Source: Nitrosomonadales bacterium
GTDB lineage: Bacteria > Pseudomonadota > Gammaproteobacteria > Burkholderiales > SG8-41
Length of the DNA stretch: 6,485 nt
Reading direction: 5' to 3'
Assembly (NCBI GenBank): GCA_009885185.1
Contig: VFLF01000311.1
Coordinates: 1-6,485 of the forward strand
Position 1 is the first letter of the stretch, and every line of letters begins with the position of its first letter. The translations under genes were made by a program, and so were the position numbers. The notes under the pieces are model-generated. The model did no database searches and was not told where the DNA came from. It worked only from the letters and a program-made list of their open reading frames with translations. Positions 1 through 5,591 of the stretch are shown here, one piece after another.

Positions 1-1194
1 GAGGCGGTCTACTCGTACCCGTACCAGAACCATGTGTGCATGGAGCCGATGAACGCCACGGCGCGTTACACCGCCGACAAGTGCGAAGTGTGGGTGCCCA
101 CGCAAAACGGCGAGGCTGCTTTCGCGGCGACACTCGCCGCATCGGGATTGCCCGCCGACAAGTGCGAGGTGTACAAAATTCACCTCGGCGGCGGTTTCGG
201 GCGTCGCGGCGCGTTTCACGATTATGTGACGCAAGCCGTGCGCATCGCCAAAGAGATGCCCGGCGTGCCGGTGAAGCTGTTGTGGTCGCGCGAGGAAGAC
301 ATGCGGCAAGGGCGCTTCCATCCGATTACCCAGTGCAAGCTGGTGGGCGGGCTGGATGCGAACAATAATTTGACGGGCATGCATATGCGCATTTCCGGGC
401 AGTCGATATTGACGGCGGTGCGTCCGGAGGCGCTGGTCAAGGGCATGGACCCCGCGGTGTTTCAGGGGCTGGCGCGCGGCGGCGAGTTCGAGTTCGGCTA
501 CAAGGGCATACCCAACTTCCTGATCGATCACGCGATGCGCAACCCGCATGTGCCGCCGGGATTCTGGCGCGGCGTGAATATCAACCAGAACGCGATCTAC
601 GCCGAGTGTTTCATGGACGAACTCGCGGCGGCAGCGGGGCAGGATCCGCTGGAATTTCGCCGCAAGCTGATGAAAGACAACCCCAAGCATCTGGCGGTGC
701 TGAATGCCGTGGCCGATCGCGTGGGCTGGGGCAAGCCCGCGCCCAAGGGCGTGTTCCGCGGGCTGGCGCAGATGAAGGCGTTCAACAGCTTTGTCGCGGC
801 TTGCGCAGAGGTGTCGGTGAGCGGCGGCAACAAGGTGAAGGTGCATCGCATCGTGTGCGCCACCGATCCCGGCTACGCGGTCAACCCGGCGCAGATCGAA
901 CGGCAGATCGCCGGTTCGTTTGTGTATGGTTTGTCGGCGCTGTTCGATCAGGAATGCACGGTGAAGAACGGCCGTATCGTCGAGGAGAACTTCAATACCT
1001 ACAACAGCATGAGAATCGCGCAGATGCCGAAGGTGGAATCGATCGTGATGCCGTCGGGCGGTTTCTGGGGCGGCGTGGGCGAACCGACGATCTGCGTGGC
1101 GGCACCGGCGGTGTTGAATGCGATGGCGGTGGCGATGGGCGGCAAGCGCTTCCGCACCTTCCCGCTGAAAAATCACGGCATCACGCTGGTGTAA
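1..1194 (+). CDS. Molybdopterin-binding large subunit of a xanthine dehydrogenase-family oxidoreductase (IorB/aldehyde dehydrogenase type), 5' truncated
   Basis: The reading frame is open from base 1 to the TAA at 1192-1194 (397 codons), so the true start lies upstream; this is the C-terminal half or so of a protein that usually has 700-770 residues. Family hallmarks seen in order: NHVCMEPMNATARY near the left edge (family pattern nHApMEPmN..A), a W-PTQN stretch, the molybdopterin-contacting HLGGGFGRRG (about 181-210), GFWRGVNINQNA then ECFMDELA, and GGVGEP with the expected active-site Glu codon at 1081-1083. By family knowledge, such subunits hydroxylate aldehydes or N-heterocycles at a molybdenum centre and pass electrons to a small 2Fe-2S subunit and often a cytochrome c; those partners would be upstream and are not visible. 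The IorB-like type is commonly exported by Tat, but the N-terminus is missing. Substrate cannot be assigned. The family call is firm. Confidence 0.93.
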   Translation, partial: EAVYSYPYQNHVCMEPMNATARYTADKCEVWVPTQNGEAAFAATLAASGLPADKCEVYKIHLGGGFGRRGAFHDYVTQAVRIAKEMPGVPVKLLWSREEDMRQGRFHPITQCKLVGGLDANNNLTGMHMRISGQSILTAVRPEALVKGMDPAVFQGLARGGEFEFGYKGIPNFLIDHAMRNPHVPPGFWRGVNINQNAIYAECFMDELAAAAGQDPLEFRRKLMKDNPKHLAVLNAVADRVGWGKPAPKGVFRGLAQMKAFNSFVAACAEVSVSGGNKVKVHRIVCATDPGYAVNPAQIERQIAGSFVYGLSALFDQECTVKNGRIVEENFNTYNSMRIAQMPKVESIVMPSGGFWGGVGEPTICVAAPAVLNAMAVAMGGKRFRTFPLKNHGITLV

Positions 1195-1199
1195 TGTCA

Positions 1200-1255
1200 G
1201 TGCTTGCCAACACGCCGGGCGCGTCCTCAGGGTGTGTTGGTAAGTATCTATTTTT
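1200..1255 (+). terminator. Long stem-loop with T-rich tail: candidate intrinsic terminator or attenuator
   Basis: Bases 1203-1216 (CTTGCCAACACGCC) pair with 1231-1244 (GGTGTGTTGGTAAG) over 14 positions, 12 Watson-Crick and 2 G-U, around a 14-base loop. Three more weak pairs extend the base to 1200/1247. The stem is followed by TATCTATTTTT (1245-1255), giving a U-rich tract in RNA. It begins 5-8 bases after the oxidoreductase stop codon, the usual place for a rho-independent terminator. The tract ends only 12 bases before the next start codon, so the structure could equally be a leader or attenuator controlling the sox-like genes. I made no folding-energy calculation. Confidence 0.55.
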
Positions 1256-1267
1256 AAACAATATTTT

Positions 1268-1753
1268 ATGGTGAATTCGCGCCGACGTTTTCTCTTTGCC
1301 ACCGGCGGGCTGGCAGCGGCGGCAGCGGTCACGGCAACCACCGCGCCCGCCGCGCGCGCGCAGATGATGCGCACGCCGCTGAACAACATGCCCGAAGCCA
1401 TTCGCAAGGTGGTGGGCAACGCTACGGTGCGTGCGGGCAAGGTCAAACTCAACGTGCCGCCGCTGGTGGAAAACGGTCATCTGGTGCCGCTGACGGTCAG
1501 CGTCGATAGCCCGATGACGGAGCAGGATCACGTCAAGGCCATTCACGTGTTTACCGAGCGCAATCCGCTGCCCGAAATGGTGACGGTGCGACTGGGGCCG
1601 CGCGCGGGCCGCGCGCAGGTATCGACGCGCGTGCGCATGGCCGACACGCAAAACGTGGTGGCCATCGCGGAACTGAGCGACGGATCGTTTTGGTCCGACA
1701 GCGCACATCTGATCGTCACGCTGGCGGCGTGCCTTGAGGAACTGCCCGCGTGA
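1268..1753 (+). CDS. soxY: SoxY-like sulfur carrier with variant AACLE C-terminal arm, Tat-exported
   Basis: The 161-residue product begins with a Tat signal: SRRRFLF (residues 4-10, fitting S-R-R-x-F-L-x), an Ala-rich hydrophobic stretch, and a likely ARA|Q cleavage site after residue 31. The mature part is a SoxY domain, including VPPLVENGHLVPLTVSVDSP (63-82). In canonical SoxY the protein ends in a flexible GGCGG arm whose Cys carries sulfur intermediates. Here the ending is TLAACLEELPA: Cys155 is kept, the glycines are gone, and six residues follow it. I recall a SoxY-related family named for an AACIE arm, which this resembles; its substrate is unknown to me. Fusion-free pairing with SoxZ (4-base overlap) supports a periplasmic SoxYZ heterodimer. 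The ATG at 1268 is the only start that keeps a full Tat signal (GTG at 1271 is nearly equivalent), but no Shine-Dalgarno is visible in the A+T-rich bases before it. The symbol reflects family membership, not proven thiosulfate oxidation. Confidence 0.85.
   Translation: MVNSRRRFLFATGGLAAAAAVTATTAPAARAQMMRTPLNNMPEAIRKVVGNATVRAGKVKLNVPPLVENGHLVPLTVSVDSPMTEQDHVKAIHVFTERNPLPEMVTVRLGPRAGRAQVSTRVRMADTQNVVAIAELSDGSFWSDSAHLIVTLAACLEELPA
1736..1740 (+). promoter_or_regulatory. Ribosome binding site of soxZ, inside the soxY arm codons
   Basis: GAGGA lies 9 bases before the GTG at 1750 and is formed by the Glu157-Glu158 codons of the upstream gene. It supports GTG 1750 as the soxZ start and suggests translational coupling. 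Confidence 0.6.
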
Positions 1754-2076
1754 CCACCGCCAACGCGCGCATCGACGTGCCCAAGACCGCAAAGCGCGGC
1801 GAGATCATCGACATCAAGACGCTGGTCGCGCATCACATGGAAACCGGTTTTCGCCGCACGCATCTGGGCGCGCCGATTCCGCGCGACATTATCACCACCT
1901 TCGTTTGCCTGTATAACGGCGTGGAAGTGTTTCGCGCCGAGCTGCATCCGTCGGTCTCGGCGAATCCGTATATTCAGTTTTCCACGGTAGCCACCGAAAG
2001 CGGCACGCTTGAATTCCGCTGGAGCGGCGATAATGGCTTTAATGCGGTACAAACGACATCCATCACTGTGAGTTGA
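1750..2076 (+). CDS. soxZ: SoxZ, partner subunit of the SoxYZ carrier
   Basis: The 108-residue product has the size and sequence pattern of SoxZ: ARIDVPKTAKRGEIIDIKTL (residues 6-25), HHMETGFRR (28-36), IPRDIITTFVCLYNG (43-57) and ANPYIQFSTVATESGTLEF (71-89), with a beta-sandwich-like, Gly/Thr-rich C-terminus. SoxZ is the scaffold half of the periplasmic SoxYZ complex and contacts the enzymes that act on the SoxY-bound substrate. It has no signal peptide of its own, as in known SoxZ, which is carried out through Tat with SoxY. The start is GTG 1750: the GTGA overlap with the SoxY stop (1751-1753) and the GAGGA before it both favour it. Unlike its partner, SoxZ looks ordinary, so the specialisation of the pair lies in the SoxY arm. 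Canonical sox neighbours are absent from this window. Confidence 0.92.
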   Translation: MTTANARIDVPKTAKRGEIIDIKTLVAHHMETGFRRTHLGAPIPRDIITTFVCLYNGVEVFRAELHPSVSANPYIQFSTVATESGTLEFRWSGDNGFNAVQTTSITVS

Positions 2077-2080
2077 AACC

Positions 2081-3064
2081 ATGAAAAACACGACCTCTTT
2101 TACGCTCCTTGTTGCATTGATTTTGGCTGGCCCGGCGGGTGTGGCGCAGGCACAGGCCTGGGCGCCCACCAAAAATGTTGAACTCGTGGTACCCAATCCG
2201 CCGGGCGGCAGCAACGACAAAACCGCGCGCACCATTGAGCGCATTCTGCTGGCGAACAAGGTGCTGCCGGTGTCGCTCACCGTGGTCAACAAATCCGGCG
2301 GCGGCGGTAACATCGCCTACACCTATACGCATCAGCACGCGGCCGATCCGCACATACTGGTGGTGTCCGGCCCGCCGATCCTGACCAACCACATCACCGG
2401 CTCCGGCAAGCTGCATCATTCTGAATTCACGCCGATTGCCTCGCTGTTTGACGACTACACCGTGTACGCGGTGAATCCCGGCGGGCCGCTCACCAACGGC
2501 AAGGAACTGATCGCTCGCCTGCGCAAAGATCCCAAAACAGTGGCCACCGGATTCTCGCCGCTGCTCGGCAGCCACAATCACATTGCCGCCGGCCTGCTGC
2601 TGAAAGCCATCGGCGTCGCGCCGCGCGAATTAAAGGCCGTCGCGTTCAAAGGATCAGCGGAAGCGATACCGGCGCTGATGGGCGGACACATCGAGATGGT
2701 CACCACGGCGGCGGGCAATGTGGCGGGCCATGTAGCGTCAGGAAAACTGCGCGTAGTGGCCACCAGCGCCAAGCAGCGCTTGCCCGGTGTGCTGGCGAAT
2801 GTGCCGACGTGGCAGGAGCAGGGCATCAACGTGGTGTTCGGCGCGTGGCGCGCGGTGCTGGCGCCCAAGGGAATCACACCGGCGCAGATTGCTTACTGGG
2901 AAGGCGTGCTGCGCAAGGCCACCGACGCGCCGGAGTGGAAGGAAGACCTCGACAAAAATTTCTGGTCAAACGTATTTTTGAACAGCGCGCAGTTCGCCAA
3001 GGAGCTCGACAAGGACTACGCGGATATGAAAAGCGTGCTGGTGGATATCGGACTGGCGAAGTAA
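2081..3064 (+). CDS. Bug/TctC-family periplasmic solute-binding protein (tripartite tricarboxylate transporter type)
   Basis: The product has 327 residues, the usual Bug length, with a Sec signal peptide (Lys3 near the N-terminus, hydrophobic residues 6-20, cleavage likely in the AQAQA stretch, 22-26). The ligand-pocket motif PPGGSNDKTAR (residues 40-50) fits PxGGxxD, followed by VVNKSGGGGNIAYTY (68-82; family norm NKPGAGG), VAFKGSAEAIPALMGGHIEM (187-206), GKLRVVATSAKQR (221-233) and VPTWQEQG (241-248). Bug proteins bind carboxylates or other small organic solutes in the periplasm; most are orphans without nearby TctA/TctB membrane genes, as here. The PDGYTL segment normal in the family is replaced by DPHILVV (89-95), so the pocket may differ. 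It starts 5 bases after the soxZ stop, with only weak SD-like GTGAG upstream, and precedes the enolase homologue by 30 bases; it probably belongs to their operon. Ligand unknown. Confidence 0.92.
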   Translation: MKNTTSFTLLVALILAGPAGVAQAQAWAPTKNVELVVPNPPGGSNDKTARTIERILLANKVLPVSLTVVNKSGGGGNIAYTYTHQHAADPHILVVSGPPILTNHITGSGKLHHSEFTPIASLFDDYTVYAVNPGGPLTNGKELIARLRKDPKTVATGFSPLLGSHNHIAAGLLLKAIGVAPRELKAVAFKGSAEAIPALMGGHIEMVTTAAGNVAGHVASGKLRVVATSAKQRLPGVLANVPTWQEQGINVVFGAWRAVLAPKGITPAQIAYWEGVLRKATDAPEWKEDLDKNFWSNVFLNSAQFAKELDKDYADMKSVLVDIGLAK

Positions 3065-3080
3065 ATCAAGGGCGTGTAAT

Positions 3081-3087
3081 CAAGGGA
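3081..3087 (+). promoter_or_regulatory. Ribosome binding site of the enolase-superfamily gene
   Basis: CAAGGGA lies 7 bases before the ATG at 3095 and is the only purine-rich core there. It sits in the second copy of a short tandem duplication (AATCAAGGG at 3064-3072 and 3078-3086), the first copy of which overlaps the stop codon of the preceding gene. Confidence 0.5.
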
Positions 3088-3094
3088 TACGCAA

Positions 3095-4210
3095 ATGACA
3101 CTGAAAATTGACCGGGTTGAAGTGTTCGGCGTAGCCATGCCGTTGAGCGGTACCTTCAAAAGCGCGGGTATCGCCAAGCAAGCCACCAAGTGCGCGGTGG
3201 TGCGCGTGACCGCTTCGGATGGCACGGTGGGTATCAGCAGCATCGAGCCGTCCGCCGCCGCCAAATCACCCGGCACCGCCGCCGAGTTGCTGGTGACGCT
3301 GCGCGAGCGCATCTCGCCCGCAATGGTGGGGCTGGACCCAACCAATATCAACCGCCTGATCGAGAAGCTGGACGAACTTGCGCCCACGCAGCCGGGCGCG
3401 GGCGCCGCCATGGAAATGGCGTGCGTCGAGTTGGCGGCACGCAGACAGGGGCTGCCGCTGTACGGCTACCTGGGCGGCGCACTGGAAACGGAAGTGCTGT
3501 TCAACGGCTGGATCGGCGAACTGCCGCCCGATGCGGCGGCGGCAGATGCGTTGCGCTGGCTCAAGGCAGGGTTTCGCTCGGCAAAAATCAAGGTCGGCAG
3601 CGGCGTGGAAGCCGACCGCGACCGCATCGCCGCGGTGCGCGCGGCGGTGGGCAACGCGATGAAGCTGCGCATCGATGCCAATATGCAATACGACGCCGAC
3701 ACCTCGCTGAAGCTCTGCCGCATGGTCAAGCAGTACGACTTGCAGTTGTTCGAGCAGCCCGCGCATCTGCGTGATCTGGACGGGTTGGCGCGCGTGCGCC
3801 GCGAGGGCGGCATACCGGTGATGGCCGACGAATCCTGCAGTGATCACAAAAGTCTGATCGCGATCATCAAGGCCGGCGCGGCAGATTTCGTCAAGTTCGG
3901 CATCAAGCAGGCCGGCGGCATCACGCGCGCATCGCGCATGCTGGCGACCGCGGAGGCCGCGGGCATCCCGGTGGTGATCGGACACGGCTTTGGGCTTGAC
4001 CCCAGCACGCTGGCGGAAATCATGCTGGCCGCGTCATCGCGCAACGTGCTGCCCGGGCTCGAATGCGTGGGGCCGTTGAAGGTGACGGATACGGTCACCA
4101 CCACGCGGCTGGATATTTCCGCCGGGCGAATCGCGTTGCCGGGCGGGCCGGGCTTGGGCGTGACGCTCGACGAGCATAAGCTTGCACAGTACCGCATGAG
4201 TACCGCATGA
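3095..4210 (+). CDS. Enolase-superfamily enzyme, mandelate racemase/muconate lactonizing enzyme homologue
   Basis: The 371-residue product has the two-part fold of the family: an N-terminal capping domain (about 1-125) and a (beta/alpha)7-beta barrel. Barrel signatures: KIKVGSG (Lys164, Lys166, the KxK acid/base pair), LRIDAN (Asp194), LFEQPA (Glu220) and MADES (Asp245). These give Mg ligands Asp-Glu-Asp, as in the muconate lactonizing subgroup, and His297 in IGHGFG at the strand-7 position. These enzymes abstract the proton alpha to a carboxylate and then racemise, eliminate or cycloisomerise. Counting back from the GG of strand 6 (274-275), the position that is Asp270 in mandelate racemase or Lys273 in muconate lactonizing enzyme is Gly269 here, with Lys267 and Lys271 nearby; the reaction therefore cannot be guessed. 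No signal peptide, so cytoplasmic. Probable last gene of the 1268-4210 operon. An 11-base tandem duplication sets its present stop codon. Confidence 0.93.
   Translation: MTLKIDRVEVFGVAMPLSGTFKSAGIAKQATKCAVVRVTASDGTVGISSIEPSAAAKSPGTAAELLVTLRERISPAMVGLDPTNINRLIEKLDELAPTQPGAGAAMEMACVELAARRQGLPLYGYLGGALETEVLFNGWIGELPPDAAAADALRWLKAGFRSAKIKVGSGVEADRDRIAAVRAAVGNAMKLRIDANMQYDADTSLKLCRMVKQYDLQLFEQPAHLRDLDGLARVRREGGIPVMADESCSDHKSLIAIIKAGAADFVKFGIKQAGGITRASRMLATAEAAGIPVVIGHGFGLDPSTLAEIMLAASSRNVLPGLECVGPLKVTDTVTTTRLDISAGRIALPGGPGLGVTLDEHKLAQYRMSTA
4188..4209 (+). repeat. 11-bp perfect tandem duplication at the end of the enolase-superfamily gene
   Basis: AGTACCGCATG occurs at 4188-4198 and again at 4199-4209. 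With both copies the protein ends QYRMSTA, stop at 4208-4210. With one copy the frame would read QYRMS and stop at the TGA now at 4213-4215. The duplication therefore alters only the last two residues. Confidence 0.9.
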
Positions 4211-4451
4211 GCTGAGCGCCGGACGCGTTACCGTCTGTCGGAAAATTTGCGCACTCAGTCGGACGAACACGGGTTCAGCCGTCGTCCCGCGCCGCCATTC
4301 GGCGCAAAGTGATTGATTCCACTCAAAAAGTCACATTGCACCCTTGAACTCTTGTTTCTCCGCGTGGTCAATGTGCTTGCAGTGAGAGCGACGGAAACCG
4401 TGAATTTCTTCCTGTCGGCAAAGGCGAATTCGGCGTACTTTTGTAACGGAC
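4211..4451. other. Non-coding gap with a short GC hairpin, no confident promoter
   Basis: This 241-base stretch holds no convincing gene. A perfect 6-bp hairpin (GCGCCG 4289-4294 and CGGCGC 4300-4305, loop CCATT) lies in it but has no T run, so it is a poor terminator. The part from about 4311 on is lower in GC than the flanking genes, as expected for a promoter region of the downstream cyclase. TTGAAC at 4344-4349 could be a -35 box, but the best -10 at normal spacing (GTCAAT, 4367-4372) matches only three of six consensus bases, so I do not call a promoter. Confidence 0.5.
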
Positions 4452-5552
4452 ATGAAACAAGCGGAACTGACATTACTGGAGCAGATGCACATCACGGCGT
4501 TTGAGGTCGAACACCGCAGGGAGTTGCTCGACTTTTCGCCGGATGACGTGCAAGCGCTGCTGGCTTTTCGCGGCGTGGTTCGCGGCGCCATCGACGCCGT
4601 GTCCAAAGCGTTTTATGAGCAGCAGGCGAAGATCGACGAGATCGCGCTGGTAATCGGTGATGCCGAGACGCTGCGCTGCTTTCAGATTGCCCAGAAACGC
4701 TACGTGCTGCAATTGTTCGAGGGCGCGTACGACATTGAGTACGTCAACAGCCGCTTGCGCCTCGGCCTGATCTTCAAACGCATCGGCATCGATCCCAAAC
4801 TGTATCTGGCGGCGACCCGCATGCTCAAGGCCATCCTGTTCCGGCTGATGGATGAGTCCTGTCTTGACAAGTCGGTGTGCGCCTGCACGCAGCGCGCGCT
4901 CGACAAGCTGCTGTATTTCGATGTGACGCTGGTGTTCGAGACTTACGTGCGCAGCATGGTGAATGAAATCGAACTCGGCAAAGACAAGTTGACGCGCTAT
5001 GCCCGGTCGCTGGAGCAGCGCGTGGCGGAGCGTACTGCGGAACTCGAACGGCTGTCGCGCGTGGATCCGCTGACAGGGCTGCTCAACCGGCGCATGCTCG
5101 CCGAAACCATGCAGCGCGAGATACGCGTCGCCGAACGCAATGGCAAGCCGCTGTCGCTGATCTATTTCGACCTCGATCGTTTCAAGCAGCTCAACGATCA
5201 GTTTGGCCATGACAAAGGCGACCAGGTGCTCAAGGGCATCGGCGAAGCATTGCATGAGGTGTCGCGCAATGTCGATCTATGTTTTCGGTTGGGCGGCGAT
5301 GAATTCTGCGTGATTCTGAATGACTCCACCGAGGATGAGGCGCGCCAGGTCTACTGCGAACGCCTGCGGCGGCTGGTGGCGGAACGCCTGGACGGGCTGA
5401 CACTCTCCATCGGCATCGCGCAGACCGGCCCGCATGAATATGGCGATCCGGACGATCTGCTCAAACGCGCGGACAAGGCGATGTACGAGGCGAAGCGGCT
5501 GGTGCATGCGCAGTTGGATGCGCAACTGAATTCACAAGTGCAGGCGGCCTGA
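4452..5552 (+). CDS. Diguanylate cyclase with globin-coupled sensor domain lacking the proximal His
   Basis: The 366-residue cytoplasmic protein has three parts. Residues about 15-170 are a globin-coupled sensor (protoglobin) domain: AFYEQQ (53-58), YVLQLFEGAYDIEYVNSRLR (84-103), GLIFKRIGIDPKLYL (105-119) and LLYFDVTLVFETYV (153-166). Residues 172-204 form a helical linker containing LEQRVAERTAELERL. Residues 205-350 are a GGDEF domain: DPLTGLLNRR (205-214), metal ligand Asp240 in FDLDRFK, GHDKGD (252-257), GGDEF (281-285), and the inhibitory I-site RNVD (272-275), five residues before GGDEF. It should make c-di-GMP from two GTP and be product-inhibited. In known heme sensors such as HemAT, DosC and BpeGReg, the residue at position 108 is the heme-ligating His; here it is Phe108, codon TTC. 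Tyr55 is 53 residues earlier, the spacing of distal Tyr70 and His123 in HemAT. The ATG at 4452 has no clear SD; ATG 4485 (residue 12) is an alternative. Confidence 0.92.
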   Translation: MKQAELTLLEQMHITAFEVEHRRELLDFSPDDVQALLAFRGVVRGAIDAVSKAFYEQQAKIDEIALVIGDAETLRCFQIAQKRYVLQLFEGAYDIEYVNSRLRLGLIFKRIGIDPKLYLAATRMLKAILFRLMDESCLDKSVCACTQRALDKLLYFDVTLVFETYVRSMVNEIELGKDKLTRYARSLEQRVAERTAELERLSRVDPLTGLLNRRMLAETMQREIRVAERNGKPLSLIYFDLDRFKQLNDQFGHDKGDQVLKGIGEALHEVSRNVDLCFRLGGDEFCVILNDSTEDEARQVYCERLRRLVAERLDGLTLSIGIAQTGPHEYGDPDDLLKRADKAMYEAKRLVHAQLDAQLNSQVQAA

Positions 5553-5570
5553 ACACAACGCCGCACTTTT
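5544..5570 (+). terminator. Weak candidate terminator after the cyclase gene
   Basis: GCGGC (5544-5548) can pair with GCCGC (5560-5564) across an 11-base loop, followed by ACTTTT. The stem is short and overlaps the last codons of the gene, so termination would be modest at best. Confidence 0.25.
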
Positions 5571-5591
5571 CAGCGGGTGCAAAATATCGCA

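Noticed and set aside
606..1274. Plus-strand alternative frame within the Mo-hydroxylase gene
   Set aside because: Arg/Gly-rich low-complexity translation typical of an off-frame reading; the overlapping frame encodes conserved active-site motifs.
1268..1753. Reading the SoxY arm as a frameshifted GGCGG
   Set aside because: No GGCGG-type ending (Gly-Gly-Cys-Gly-Gly) appears in either alternative frame around 1721-1753, and the Cys plus the coupled soxZ start are intact, so a true variant arm is more likely.
1543..2313. Minus-strand open frame crossing soxY, soxZ and the start of the Bug gene
   Set aside because: It spans three real gene boundaries on the other strand, including the SoxZ start and a signal peptide, and has no domain pattern.
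3266..3985. Minus-strand open frame opposite the enolase-superfamily gene
   Set aside because: It is a shadow produced by strong GC bias in third positions; the plus strand carries all family motifs.
4289..4305. 6-bp GC hairpin as terminator of the 1268-4210 operon
   Set aside because: The stem is perfect but followed by AAAGTGATTG rather than a T run, and it is about 80 bases past the stop codon.
4485..4487. Alternative ATG start for the cyclase (residue 12)
   Set aside because: A GGAG precedes it but only 3 bases away; the first ATG gives a slightly longer N-terminus and neither has a good SD, so I kept 4452 as the call with low certainty about the exact start.
4313..4504. Possible small gene in the gap before the cyclase
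   Set aside because: It overlaps the cyclase start out of frame, has no SD and no recognisable motif, and lies in likely promoter DNA.
4473..5255. Long minus-strand open frame opposite the cyclase gene
   Set aside because: It lies wholly antisense to a gene with clear globin and GGDEF motifs, is rich in Arg, Gln and His as GC-biased antisense frames are, and shows no recognisable domain.
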